The position numbers and the translations under genes were made by a program. 64,000 nt of DNA. Source: Bradyrhizobium mercantei. Lineage in GTDB: Bacteria > Pseudomonadota > Alphaproteobacteria > Rhizobiales > Xanthobacteraceae. Location: positions 459,689-523,688 of the forward strand of contig NZ_MKFI01000006.1 of assembly GCF_001982635.1 (NCBI RefSeq), given 5' to 3'. The notes beneath the pieces were generated by a model. That model ran no database searches. It was not told the origin of the DNA and saw only the letters and a list, made by a program, of their open reading frames with translations. Of the stretch, positions 9,702-18,234 are shown piece by piece (the first letter of the stretch is position 1; every line of letters starts with the position of its first letter).

Positions 9702-10502
9702 ATGTACGAGACCAACTATCACCGCGCCTCCTCGGTCGCTGACGCCGCCGCAACCTTCGCCAAAGGCGCGGAATCAAAATTCCTCGCCGGCGGACAGACC
9801 CTGCTCCCGGTGATGAAGCAGCGTCTCGCCGCGCCGTCCGATGTGATCGACCTCTCCAAGCTACAGGAGCTGATCGGCATCGAGGTGTCGGGCGACACCG
9901 TCACCATCAAGGCCGCCACGCCGCATTACGACGTGGCGCAAAGCGACGCCGTGCAGAAGGCGATCCCGGCGCTCGCCAATCTGGCGTCGATGATCGGCGA
10001 TCCTGCCGTGCGCTATCGCGGCACGATCGGCGGTTCGCTCGCCAACAACGACCCGGCGGCGGATTATCCGGCGGCGGTGCTGGCGCTCGGCGCGACGGTC
10101 AAGACCAACACGCGCTCGATCGCGGCGGAAGACTTCTTCAAGGGCCTGTTCACGACGGCGCTCGAGGATGGCGAGATCATCACCGCGGTGTCGTTCCCGG
10201 TGCCGGCCAAGGCCGGCTACGCCAAGATGCGGCACCCGGCCTCGCGCTTCGCGCTGACTGGCGTGTTCGTCGCCAAGACCAAGTCGGGCGACGTCCGCGT
10301 CGCGGCAACCGGTGCGTCGCAGAGCGGCGTCATGCGGGTGGCGCCGATCGAGCAGGCGCTGAAGGCGAACTGGGCGGCCTCGGCGCTCGACAGCGTGACC
10401 ATCCCGGCGAGCGGCCTGCTCGCCGACATCCACGGCTCGGCGGATTACCGCGCCAACCTGGTGAAGGTGATGGGACAGCGGGCGGTGACGGCGGCCGGCT
10501 AG
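9702..10502 (+). CDS. coxM: CO dehydrogenase-type medium subunit (FAD-binding)
   Basis: A 266-residue FAD subunit. It has the two flavin motifs of the family: AGGQTLLP (29-36) and TIGGSLANNDPAADYP (108-123). It accepts electrons from the CoxS clusters and hands them to a quinone or other acceptor. It starts 13 bases after coxL with GGGAGGAAGAG before the ATG. No maturation genes (coxD, E, F, G) follow in this window. Confidence 0.92.
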   Translation: MYETNYHRASSVADAAATFAKGAESKFLAGGQTLLPVMKQRLAAPSDVIDLSKLQELIGIEVSGDTVTIKAATPHYDVAQSDAVQKAIPALANLASMIGDPAVRYRGTIGGSLANNDPAADYPAAVLALGATVKTNTRSIAAEDFFKGLFTTALEDGEIITAVSFPVPAKAGYAKMRHPASRFALTGVFVAKTKSGDVRVAATGASQSGVMRVAPIEQALKANWAASALDSVTIPASGLLADIHGSADYRANLVKVMGQRAVTAAG

Positions 10503-10668
10503 CCGCTATCCCTCCTGAACCTATGCAGACGGCGCGCAGCGATGCGCGCCGTTCGCGTTTTGCTGGCATTCCAGCCGAAAGGGCTTGCCACATCCCCCAT
10601 TAGGCGAGAGAATTTAGCTAATCAGCTAATTAAAAATACCGTCAGACGGACGGCCGGGGAGAGGACTC

Positions 10669-10743
10669 ATGACATTCGGCAGCACCAATTGCCACGGCAC
10701 CCAACCGCCGGACTGCCCTTTTGACGGCAGCGGCCCGGAGTGA
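10669..10743 (+). CDS. Possible 24-residue leader peptide upstream of the CaiB-family gene
   Basis: The ATG at 10669 follows a strong purine-rich ribosome site (GGGGAGAGGACTC), better than that of the gene behind it. The frame reads 24 codons to a TGA and is in the same frame as the following coding region, whose first possible start (GTG 10750) is 6 bases after this stop. The peptide has two Cys and three Pro and matches no family I know. It could be a regulatory leader, a small protein, or the original N-terminus cut off by a nonsense mutation. Confidence 0.35.
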   Translation: MTFGSTNCHGTQPPDCPFDGSGPE

Positions 10744-10749
10744 CGCCTG

Positions 10750-11931
10750 GTGCGCCGGACCACCGCGGACAAACCCTTCGACGACCTTCCCTCACAGCAA
10801 CAACGGAACCATAACGTGCTCGACAAGCCCGCCTCCCACACCGCCGCTCGCACCTCGGGCCCGCTCGCCGGCTTCCGCATCGTCGAATTCGCCGGGATCG
10901 GTCCCGGCCCGTTCGCCTGCATGCTGCTCGCGGACATGGGCGCCGAAGTGATCACCCTCGATCGGGTCGGCGCGGGCAAGAATCTGAAGGCGGTGGCCAC
11001 CCGCGGCCGCAAGGTGATCGAGCTCGACCTCAAGAACAAGGCGGCCATCGCTGAAGTGCTCGACCTGCTCGGCCACGCCGACGCGCTGATCGAAGGCTTT
11101 CGCCCCGGCGTGATGGAGCGCCTCGGCCTCGGCCCCGACGTCGTGCTCGGGCGCAATCCCAAGCTGGTCTACGGCCGCATGACCGGCTGGGGCCAGGAAG
11201 GCCCGCTGGCGAATGCCGCCGGCCACGACATCAACTACATCTCGATCACCGGCGCGCTGGCTGCGATCGGCACCAAGGAGAAACCGGTGCCGCCGCTCAA
11301 TCTGGTCGGCGATTTCGGCGGCGGCGCGCTCTACCTCGTGGTCGGCGTGCTCGCTGCGCTATTGGAAGCACAGAAGTCCGGCAAGGGCCAGGTGGTCGAT
11401 ACCGCGATGTGCGACGGCGCGGCCTCGCTGATGTCGATGTTCTACGACATGGCCGCGCAGGGCCGCTGGAGCGGCGGCCGCGACCAGAATTTCCTCGACG
11501 GCGGCGCGCATTTCTACGGCGTCTACGAGTGCTCCTGCGGCAATTTCATCTCGATCGGCTCGATCGAGCCGCAGTTCTATGCGCTGCTGCGCAAGTATGC
11601 CGACCTGACCGACGCCGACTTCGACGCGCAGATGGACCGCAAAGCCTGGCCGGCGCTGAAGGCGAAGCTGGAAAAGGTGTTCAAGAGCAAGTCGCGCGCC
11701 GACTGGTGCACGATCATGGAAGGCACCGACATCTGCTTCGCACCGATCCTGACCATGGAGGAAGCTCCGAAGCATCCGCACATGGCGGCGCGCCAGGTAT
11801 TCGTCGAACGCCACGGCGTCACCCAGCCCGCGCCCGCGCCGCGCTTCTCGCGCACGCCGTCGGCGATCCGCGAGCCGGAGCTGGCGAGCATCGGGGATGT
11901 GACGGCTGAGTGGAAGGCGGCAGCAAAGTAG
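10750..11931 (+). CDS. CaiB/BaiF (class III) CoA-transferase family protein
   Basis: A 393-residue protein of the formyl-CoA transferase / alpha-methylacyl-CoA racemase family. It shows the N-terminal GPLAGFRIVEF, LLADMGAEVI, and the candidate catalytic Asp D188 in NLVGDFGGGALYL. The family either moves CoA between carboxylic acids or epimerises 2-methylacyl-CoA; the racemase-like length and GDFGGG segment lean to the latter. The first 20 or so residues before SGPLAG are atypical. GTG 10750 (GGAG nine bases upstream) is chosen, with GTG 10816 a realistic alternative. It is convergent with hpd. Confidence 0.85.
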   Translation: MRRTTADKPFDDLPSQQQRNHNVLDKPASHTAARTSGPLAGFRIVEFAGIGPGPFACMLLADMGAEVITLDRVGAGKNLKAVATRGRKVIELDLKNKAAIAEVLDLLGHADALIEGFRPGVMERLGLGPDVVLGRNPKLVYGRMTGWGQEGPLANAAGHDINYISITGALAAIGTKEKPVPPLNLVGDFGGGALYLVVGVLAALLEAQKSGKGQVVDTAMCDGAASLMSMFYDMAAQGRWSGGRDQNFLDGGAHFYGVYECSCGNFISIGSIEPQFYALLRKYADLTDADFDAQMDRKAWPALKAKLEKVFKSKSRADWCTIMEGTDICFAPILTMEEAPKHPHMAARQVFVERHGVTQPAPAPRFSRTPSAIREPELASIGDVTAEWKAAAK

Positions 11932-11938
11932 CCTTCGC

Positions 11939-12022
11939 CGTCATTGCGAGGAGCGAAGCGACGAAGCAATCCATGTCTCCGCAGGCGGTGAGATGGATTG
12001 CTTCGCTTCGCTCGCACTGACG
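11939..12022. repeat. Fold-back intergenic repeat, 'gtcattgcgag' family (copy 1)
   Basis: Two inverted arms (CGTCATTGCGAGGAGCGAAG..., and ...CTTCGCTCGCACTGACG) flank a short centre containing the GAAGCAATCCAT / ATGGATTGCTTC pair. It sits between convergent genes and is followed by a run of A, so it may act as a bidirectional terminator. Further copies lie at 14397, 21034 and 55549. Confidence 0.8.
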
Positions 12023-12061
12023 AAAAAATACGGCGCGGTCGCTACCCGGCGTACCCGGCAG

Positions 12062-13180
12062 CTAAGCCGCGTGATCGACCTTCAGCACGCCGCGGCGGAT
12101 CTGGTCTTCCTCGATCGATTCGAACAGCGCCTTGAAGTTGCCTTCGCCGAAGCCGTCGTCACCCTTGCGCTGGATGAACTCGAAGAAGATCGGCCCGATC
12201 GCATTCGCCGAGAAGATCTGCAGCAGCACCTTGGTCTGGCCGCCGTCGACCACGCCCTCGCCGTCGATCAGGATGCCGTTGGTCTGGAGCCGCGCGACGT
12301 CCTCGCCATGCTGCGGCAGGCGGGCGTCGATCCGCTCGAAATAGGTGTCGGGCGGTGACGGCATGAACGGCAGGCCGTCCGCGCGCAGCCTTTCGACCGT
12401 CGCGTGGATATCGCGCGCGCCGCAGGCGATGTGCTGGATGCCCTCGCCGTGATAGACGTTGAGATATTCCTCGATCTGCCCGGAATCGCCGGCGTCCTCG
12501 TTGATCGGAATCCGGATCTTGCCGTCCGGGCTGGTCAGCGCGCGCGAGAACAGGCCGGACGCGCGGCCCTCGATGTCGAAGAAGCGGATCTGGCGGAAGT
12601 TGAACAGCTTTGCGTAGAACCCGGTCCAGACATCCATGCGGCCGCGATGGACGTTGTGGGTGAGGTGATCGACGTAATACAGCCCGGAGCCCGCCGGACG
12701 CGGGTTGGCGGCCCCTAACCACTCGAACTCGGCATCATAGGCCGAGCCCTTGGCGCCATAGCGGTCGACGAAATAGAGCAGGCTGCCGCCGATGCCCTTG
12801 ATCGCGGGGACGTCGAGCGTCTTCTCCGCGGACGACACATCCGCCGGCTCCGCGCCGAGCGCGATCGCGCGCTCATAGGCGTGCTTGGCATCGACCACCC
12901 GGAACGCCATTGACGGCGCGCAGGGGCCGTGCGCGGCGACGAAGTTGAAGCCGTGGCTGCCGGGTTCCTCGTTGACGAGATAGTTGATGTCACCCTGGCG
13001 ATAGACCGTGATCGCCTTGGTCCGGTGGCGGGCGACCGCGACAAAGCCCATCAGCTTGAACAGCGCGTGCAGCTCGGCCGGATTGGGATGGGCGTATTCG
13101 ACGAACTCGAAGCCGTCGGTGCCCATCGGGTTCTCGGTGCTGATTTCAGCCGGCGGCGCATCGTGCGGAAACGGACCCAT
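12062..13180 (-). CDS. hpd: 4-hydroxyphenylpyruvate dioxygenase
   Basis: A 372-residue non-haem Fe(II) dioxygenase that makes homogentisate from 4-hydroxyphenylpyruvate, the second step of tyrosine breakdown. The facial triad is visible as H172 (DHLTHNVHRG), H250 (GIQHIACG) and E334 (FFEFIQRKG), followed by the C-terminal GFGEGNFKALF helix typical of the family. The chosen start is ATG 13180, seven bases behind GGGAG; a GTG at 13222 would add 14 residues. It is divergent from an Lrp-type regulator with a perfect palindrome between them. Confidence 0.95.
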   Translation of the reverse strand: MGPFPHDAPPAEISTENPMGTDGFEFVEYAHPNPAELHALFKLMGFVAVARHRTKAITVYRQGDINYLVNEEPGSHGFNFVAAHGPCAPSMAFRVVDAKHAYERAIALGAEPADVSSAEKTLDVPAIKGIGGSLLYFVDRYGAKGSAYDAEFEWLGAANPRPAGSGLYYVDHLTHNVHRGRMDVWTGFYAKLFNFRQIRFFDIEGRASGLFSRALTSPDGKIRIPINEDAGDSGQIEEYLNVYHGEGIQHIACGARDIHATVERLRADGLPFMPSPPDTYFERIDARLPQHGEDVARLQTNGILIDGEGVVDGGQTKVLLQIFSANAIGPIFFEFIQRKGDDGFGEGNFKALFESIEEDQIRRGVLKVDHAA

Positions 13181-13240
13181 GGCGGTAACTCCCTGATTTG
13201 TCTGGAGATCAGTTTCCGTCACCTGCTGCGCAACGTGCGT

Positions 13241-13261
13241 GCAAAATGAGGCTCATTTTGC
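13241..13261. promoter_or_regulatory. Candidate operator: perfect 21-bp palindrome between hpd and its divergent Lrp regulator
   Basis: GCAAAATGAG, one centre base, CTCATTTTGC: perfect 10-bp arms, AT-rich in a GC-rich genome. It lies about midway between the hpd ATG (13180) and the regulator ATG (13304). Position and symmetry fit a binding site for the Lrp/AsnC protein controlling both genes. Confidence 0.65.
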
Positions 13262-13303
13262 TAGTATTGCGCACGATCCGTGCATGAAATGGACATTTGA
13301 CGC

Positions 13304-13780
13304 ATGCCAGAAGTTGACGCCTTCGACCTCAAAATGCTCGCCGCGCTGCAGGACGACGGCCGGCTGACCAACCAGCAATTGGCTGATCTCGTCGGGCTGT
13401 CGGCCTCGCAATGCTCGCGGCGGCGGATGCGGCTGGAGGAGGAGAAGGTGATCGCGGGCTACCACGCCGACCTCGCCGGCGAGGCGCTCGGCTTCGGCCT
13501 GATCGCCTTCATCCACATCACGCTGGCCACCCACTCGCCCGACAACGCCAAGCGGTTTCGCGAGCTGGTCAACCGGGTCGACGACATCCAGGAGGCCTAC
13601 GCGCTGACCGGCGACGCCGATTACGTGCTCAAGGTGATGCTGCGCGACCTCAAGAGCCTGTCCGACATCGTCAACAATGTGCTGATGCCGCACCAGAGCG
13701 TGGCCCATGTGCGCTCCTCGATCGTGCTCGACCGCCTCAAGGAGAGCACCAAGCTGCCGCTGAAGGCGCTGCAGAGCTGA
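13304..13780 (+). CDS. Lrp/AsnC-family transcriptional regulator (probable regulator of hpd)
   Basis: A 158-residue feast/famine regulator: N-terminal helix-turn-helix (about 8-50; LTNQQLADLVGLSASQCSRR), then an AsnC/RAM ligand-binding domain (about 65-145; VDDIQEAYALTGDADYVLKV). The divergent arrangement with hpd is the usual layout for an aromatic-amino-acid-responsive Lrp protein such as HpdR, and a perfect palindrome lies between the two genes. The ligand is probably tyrosine, phenylalanine or a keto acid derived from them (inference). Confidence 0.9.
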   Translation: MPEVDAFDLKMLAALQDDGRLTNQQLADLVGLSASQCSRRRMRLEEEKVIAGYHADLAGEALGFGLIAFIHITLATHSPDNAKRFRELVNRVDDIQEAYALTGDADYVLKVMLRDLKSLSDIVNNVLMPHQSVAHVRSSIVLDRLKESTKLPLKALQS

Positions 13781-13878
13781 CTGGCGCAAATCGAGGGAAA
13801 TACGCCATTCGCTTTCCCGGTCCGATTTGCGATCATTTGCATGAATTGGTTCGATGCCGCGACATCGGCAGTGGGCTC

Positions 13879-14032
13879 CCTCTCCCCTTGTGGAAGTCCG
13901 AGGCGAGCGGAGCTCGCTCTCGAGGTTGGGGTGAGGGGTTCTCTCCGCAGAGCATCCTGCACGGAGAGACCGCAACCCCTCACCCGGATCACATCTTGCG
14001 ATGTGATCCGACCTCTCCCACAAGGGGAGAGG
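13879..14032. repeat. Fold-back intergenic repeat with 'cctctccccttgtgg' arms
   Basis: Perfect 15-bp outer arms (13879-13893 and 14018-14032) enclose imperfectly paired inner arms (GAGGGGTTCTCTCCG against CGGAGAGACCGCAACCCCTC). It fills about half of the 295-base gap between the Lrp gene and the DUF1272 gene. Related, diverged elements lie at 44206 and 47413. Confidence 0.75.
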
Positions 14033-14075
14033 TGCACCGAGTGCGCGGCATCCATCGAGAAACTGAGGAACGACC

Positions 14076-14387
14076 ATGGCGCTGCAGCTGCGACCGAACT
14101 GCGAATATTGCGACAAGGACCTGCCACCGAGCGCTGTCGACGCGCGGATCTGCTCCTATGAATGCACGTTCTGTGCGGATTGCGCCGAGACCAAGCTCGG
14201 CAATGTCTGCCCGAACTGCGGCGGCGGCTTTGCGCCGCGGCCGATCCGCCCGGCAAAACCGTGGCGGCCGGGGGTATGCACGGTCAACCAGCCGCCGTCG
14301 GACAAGCGGGTGCATCTGAAATACAGCGTTGAGGACTGCGCGGCGCATACCGCGCGGCTGAGGGATATCAGGCCCGAGGAGCGGTAA
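14076..14387 (+). CDS. DUF1272 family cysteine-rich small protein
   Basis: A 103-residue protein with eight cysteines in its first half (C9, C12, C26, C30, C33, C36, C45, C48), arranged as CxxC pairs that could hold two zinc ions. The start MALQLRPNCEYC is typical of DUF1272, whose function is unknown. It starts behind a GAGGAACG ribosome site and stands alone between fold-back repeats. Confidence 0.85.
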   Translation: MALQLRPNCEYCDKDLPPSAVDARICSYECTFCADCAETKLGNVCPNCGGGFAPRPIRPAKPWRPGVCTVNQPPSDKRVHLKYSVEDCAAHTARLRDIRPEER

Positions 14388-14396
14388 CTTCTGTTT

Positions 14397-14518
14397 CGTC
14401 ATTGCGAGGAGCCACCCGGTCCGACCTCCGGCCGGCCGGATGACAGGCTCCGCGACGAAGCAATCCATCCGTCGTCGTACGCGGATCGATGGATTGCTTC
14501 GCTTCGCTCGCAATGACG
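14397..14518. repeat. Fold-back intergenic repeat, 'gtcattgcgag' family (copy 2, with insertion)
   Basis: The same arms as the copy at 11939. The left arm is interrupted by about 50 bases (CCACCCGGTCCGACC... to ...GACAGGCTCCGCGACG) between GCGAGGAG and the GAAGCAATCCAT segment. It ends 6 bases before the stop of fahA, between convergent genes. Confidence 0.75.
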
Positions 14519-14524
14519 GATGCG

Positions 14525-15796
14525 TCACTCCGCCGCGACGATGGTGCCTTCGACCTCGCCGAAGCCGACGCGATAACCGTCGCCCTGGCACCAGCCGCGC
14601 ATGACCAGCGAGTCACCGTTTTCGAGGAACGAGCGCGTCACGCCGCTGGCGAGTTCGACCGGCTCGGTGCCGTTCCAGCTGATTTCGAGCAAGCTGCCGC
14701 GCTGGTGCTTTTCCGGACCGGAGATCGTGCCGGACCCCAAGAGATCGCCGACATTCATCGCGCAGCCGCTCGAGGCATGATGTACGAGCTGCTGCACCGA
14801 CGACCAGTACATGTATTTGAAGTTGGTGCTGCAGATCGTCTTCGCCGCGTTCATCGCACCCGCGCGCAGCGCGACGTCGAGCTGCATGTCGTAATTGTTC
14901 GGCTGCGCCTGCTTCAGGTAGGCCAGCGGCTCCGGCTCTTGCTTCGGGCCCGGCATCCGGAACGGCTCGAGCGCGTCGCGCGTCACCACCCACGGGCTGA
15001 TCGAGGTTGCGAACGCCTTGGCCTGGAACGGGCCGAGCGGCACATATTCCCACTGCTGGATGTCGCGCGCGCTCCAGTCGTTGAGGATGACGAAGCCGAA
15101 GATCATCTCCTCGGCCTGCTGCTCGGTGAGCATCTCGCCCATCGCAGATGCCTGTCCAACGACGACCCCCATCTCGAGCTCGAAGTCGAGCCGCTTGCAC
15201 GGGCCGAAGCTCGGCACCTCGGCGGTCGGCGGCTTCAATTGCCCGCGCGGCCGCTTGACCTTGGTGCCTGACACCACCACGGTCGAGGCGCGGCCGTTGT
15301 AACCGATCGGCATGTGCAGCCAGTTCGGTTGCAGCGCATTGTCCTTGCCGCGGAACATGACGCCGACATTGGTGGCGTGCTCCTTCGAGGAATAGAAATC
15401 GGTGTAGCCCGAGACGGCAAACGGCATGTACAGCTTGACGTCGGCCATCGGCACCAGCGCCCGCGCCCGCAATTCCCTGTTGTCGCGCAGCTCCGGATGA
15501 TCGGAGCGCAACAGCTCGCTGATCCGCGCCCGCGTCGCCGACCAGACCTTCGGCCCGAGCGCCATGAAGGCATTGAGCGACGGCTGCGAGAACACGCCGA
15601 GCGGCCCGACATCGAGCCGCGAATCCTGCTCGAGCTCCCAGAGGTCGAGCACATAATCGCCGATCGCAACGCCGACGCGCGGCGCGAGCCCGTCCTTCGA
15701 CGAAAACACGCCGTAGGGCAGGTTTTGGATCGGGAAGTCGGAGGTGGGGGTGACGTCGATGAAGGAGCGGAGTTTGGGGTCGTTGGGATGGGGCAT
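14525..15796 (-). CDS. fahA: Fumarylacetoacetase
   Basis: A 423-residue hydrolase that splits fumarylacetoacetate into fumarate and acetoacetate, the last step of the homogentisate pathway. The N-terminal domain (1-118) shows NLPYGVFSS. The C-terminal catalytic domain has YTDFYSSKEHATNVG, with D133 as metal ligand and H140 as the general base by family comparison, then LDFELEMG. The length matches eukaryotic-type Fah enzymes. Start ATG 15796 follows GGAGAGACC. No maleylacetoacetate isomerase gene is seen in the window. Confidence 0.95.
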   Translation of the reverse strand: MPHPNDPKLRSFIDVTPTSDFPIQNLPYGVFSSKDGLAPRVGVAIGDYVLDLWELEQDSRLDVGPLGVFSQPSLNAFMALGPKVWSATRARISELLRSDHPELRDNRELRARALVPMADVKLYMPFAVSGYTDFYSSKEHATNVGVMFRGKDNALQPNWLHMPIGYNGRASTVVVSGTKVKRPRGQLKPPTAEVPSFGPCKRLDFELEMGVVVGQASAMGEMLTEQQAEEMIFGFVILNDWSARDIQQWEYVPLGPFQAKAFATSISPWVVTRDALEPFRMPGPKQEPEPLAYLKQAQPNNYDMQLDVALRAGAMNAAKTICSTNFKYMYWSSVQQLVHHASSGCAMNVGDLLGSGTISGPEKHQRGSLLEISWNGTEPVELASGVTRSFLENGDSLVMRGWCQGDGYRVGFGEVEGTIVAAE

Positions 15797-15816
15797 GGTC
15801 TCTCCAATCAAGAAGC

Positions 15817-15892
15817 CGTCATGCCCGGGCTTGACCCGGGCATCCATCTTCGGAATGCGCGATGGATCGCCGGGTCAAGCCCGGCGATGACG
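15817..15892. repeat. Fold-back repeat between hmgA and fahA
   Basis: Inverted arms CGTCATGCCCGGGCTTGACC... and ...GGTCAAGCCCGGCGATGACG enclose an ATCCAT / ATGGAT pair. It lies inside what looks like a continuous minus-strand operon, so it would form a strong mRNA hairpin between hmgA and fahA. Confidence 0.75.
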
Positions 15893-15903
15893 AGCAACAC
15901 AAG

Positions 15904-17250
15904 TTACGGCTTGTTCGGGTCGAACTTCTTCTCGAGACCCTTCCAGCAATCCGAGTAGTCATCTTGCAGCGTCGCTGACGTCGCGGCGTGCTGCGTCACG
16001 CGCTGGGGAAATCGGGTCTCGAACATGAAGGCCATGGTGCCGGTCAGCTTCACCGGCTTCAGCTCGCCATTGCTGGCGTGCTCGAAGGCTTCGCGATCGG
16101 GGCCGTGCGGCAGCATGCAGTTGTGCAGGCTGATGCCGCCCGGCACGAAGCCTTGCGGCTTGGCGTCGTAGACGCCGTAAATCAGGCCCATGAACTCCGA
16201 CATGATGTTCATGTGGTACCACGGCGGACGGAAGGTGTTGTCGGCCACCATCCAGCGCTCCGGGAAGATCACGAAGTCGATATTCGCGGTGCCGGCGGTC
16301 TCCGACGGCGAGGTCAGCACCGTGAAGATCGAGGGATCCGGATGATCGAAGGCGATCGCGCCGACCGGCGAGAAGGTGCGCAGATCGTATTTGTAGGGCG
16401 CGTAGTTGCCGTGCCAGGCGACCACGTCGATCGGCGAATGGGCGAGCTGCGTCTTGAACAGCGAGCCACCCCACTTCACGTAGAGCTCGGTCGGCGTGTC
16501 CTTGTCCTCGTAGGCAGCCACCGGCGTCAGGAAGTCGCGCGAATTGGCCAGGCAATTGGCGCCGATCGGGCCACGCTCCGGCAGCGTGAAGGCGCCGCCG
16601 TAATTCTCGCAGAGATAGCCGCGCGCCGGTCCATTCGGAATCTCGACGCGGAATTTGACGCCGCGCGGGATCACCACGATCTCACCCGGCTCGGCATCGA
16701 TGCGGCCGAACTCGGTGACGAGCCGCAGATTGCCCTGCTGCAGCACGAACATCATCTCGCCGTCGGCATTGTAGAAATGCTGATCGACCATCGATTTGGT
16801 GATGAGATAGACGTGCGCCGCCATGCCGGCCTGGGTGTTGGCATCGCCCGCCGTGGTCATGGTCTGCACGCCCTGAAGGAACGTCATGTCCTCCTTCGGG
16901 ATCGGCGCCGGGTCCCAGCGCAGTTGCGCGATCGGCATGTCGTATTCGTGGCACGGCGCGGTGCGCCACAGTCCGGCATCGGCCTTGGCGAAGCGGCCGG
17001 AATGCCGCACCGATGGGCGGATGCGGTAGAGCCAGGAGCGCTCATTGGTGCCGCGCGGCGCCGTGAACGGCGAGCCGGACAATTGCTCGGCATAGAGCCC
17101 ATAGGCGCAGCGCTGCGGCGAGTTGCGCCCCATCGGCAGCGCGCCGGGCAACGCCTCGGTCTCAAAGCTGTTGCCGAAGCCGGACATGTAGCCCGGCGTG
17201 ACTTGCCCCGAGCTGCGAACGATCTGATCAGGCGAGGTATTGATGTTCAT
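15904..17250 (-). CDS. hmgA: Homogentisate 1,2-dioxygenase
   Basis: A 448-residue non-haem iron enzyme that opens the homogentisate ring to maleylacetoacetate. The iron ligands align with the human enzyme at an offset of 11: H346 and E352 (WYHMNIMSEF) and H382 (LPHGPD). The N-terminal YMSGFGNSFETEA and FTAPRGTNERSWLYRIRPS are hallmark segments. Start ATG 17250 sits behind AAGGAGGA and only 2 bases after the stop of the MBL gene, so the two are co-transcribed. Confidence 0.96.
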   Translation of the reverse strand: MNINTSPDQIVRSSGQVTPGYMSGFGNSFETEALPGALPMGRNSPQRCAYGLYAEQLSGSPFTAPRGTNERSWLYRIRPSVRHSGRFAKADAGLWRTAPCHEYDMPIAQLRWDPAPIPKEDMTFLQGVQTMTTAGDANTQAGMAAHVYLITKSMVDQHFYNADGEMMFVLQQGNLRLVTEFGRIDAEPGEIVVIPRGVKFRVEIPNGPARGYLCENYGGAFTLPERGPIGANCLANSRDFLTPVAAYEDKDTPTELYVKWGGSLFKTQLAHSPIDVVAWHGNYAPYKYDLRTFSPVGAIAFDHPDPSIFTVLTSPSETAGTANIDFVIFPERWMVADNTFRPPWYHMNIMSEFMGLIYGVYDAKPQGFVPGGISLHNCMLPHGPDREAFEHASNGELKPVKLTGTMAFMFETRFPQRVTQHAATSATLQDDYSDCWKGLEKKFDPNKP

Positions 17251-17252
17251 CA

Positions 17253-18206
17253 CTATCCTCCTTGCAGGGCGGCCCACATTTCCTGGTCGCGCTTGTCGGT
17301 CCAGATCACGGGATCGTCGATCCCGGACGCCTCGTCATAAGCGCGCGACACGTTGAACGGCAGGCAGTGTTCGTAGATCGCGAACTTCGAGAACTTCGGA
17401 TCCATCACCTCGCGCGTCGCCGCCATCGATTCCTTCAAGGAGCGGCCCTTGGCGACCGACGATTCGGCGGCGCCGTAGAGCGTGGTGACGAAATCCCGGG
17501 TCATCGCGATCGCATCGCGGCCGGTCTCGAGACCCTTCAGCGCATCGCCGCGGCCCGGCGCGATCGCCTTCGGATTGAAGGCGCGGATCTCGTTCAGGGT
17601 CATCGGCCATTCGCGCAAATGCGCATCGCCGCAATAGCAGGCCGAGTGGTACTCGATGAGATCGCCGGAGAACATCACCTCGGCATCCGGCACCCAGGCG
17701 ACGATATCGCCCGAGGTATGGCCGGCGCCGAGCTGCATCAGCCGCACCTCGCGCTTGCCGAGATAGATCGACATCTCGCCTTCGAAGGTCAGCGTCGGCC
17801 AGGTCAGGCCGGGGATGCTCGCGGCATCCTGGAACAGGCGCGGGAAGCGGCCATATTCGGAATCCCAATCCTGCTGGCCGCGCTCCTCGATCAGGCGATA
17901 GGTCTCCTGCGAGGCGACGATGCCCTGCGCGTGATAGGCGGAGGCGCCGAGCACGCGCACGGCGTGATAGTGCGACAGCACGACATATTTGATCGGCTTG
18001 TCGGTAACGGTCTTGACCCGCTCGATCACCTTGTTGGCCATCGCAGGCGTCGCCTGCGCGTCGAACACCAGGCAGCCGTCGTCGCCGACGATCACGGCGG
18101 TGTTGGGATCGCCTTCGGCGGTGAAGGCGTAGAGATCGGTGCCGATCTCGGAGAAGGTGACCTTCTTCTCCGCGAGATCCGTGGTCGATGCGAAACCTTT
18201 GGCCAT
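17253..18206 (-). CDS. MBL-fold protein with degenerate metal motif, in the homogentisate operon
   Basis: A 317-residue protein with a metallo-beta-lactamase fold. The usual HxHxDH is HYHAVR at 79-84, so the third and fourth metal residues are lost. H163 (GAGHTSGD) and D182 (MFSGDL) remain, but the usual C-terminal PGHG reads PGRG (217-220). The fold and order of motifs are intact, so it is either a one-metal or non-metal variant or a non-catalytic relative. It is packed between the DUF2783 gene and hmgA (2-base gap). A role in aromatic catabolism is likely but the reaction is unknown. An upstream in-frame extension overlaps the next gene and lacks sense. Confidence 0.85.
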   Translation of the reverse strand: MAKGFASTTDLAEKKVTFSEIGTDLYAFTAEGDPNTAVIVGDDGCLVFDAQATPAMANKVIERVKTVTDKPIKYVVLSHYHAVRVLGASAYHAQGIVASQETYRLIEERGQQDWDSEYGRFPRLFQDAASIPGLTWPTLTFEGEMSIYLGKREVRLMQLGAGHTSGDIVAWVPDAEVMFSGDLIEYHSACYCGDAHLREWPMTLNEIRAFNPKAIAPGRGDALKGLETGRDAIAMTRDFVTTLYGAAESSVAKGRSLKESMAATREVMDPKFSKFAIYEHCLPFNVSRAYDEASGIDDPVIWTDKRDQEMWAALQGG

Positions 18207-18234
18207 CAGTTCAATCCTGTCCGTTTGCTCAGTG

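Noticed and set aside
10669..10752. Selenocysteine read-through of the TGA before the CoA-transferase
   Set aside because: No SECIS-like hairpin was seen after the TGA and no selenoprotein family fits; a leader peptide or a lost start is simpler.
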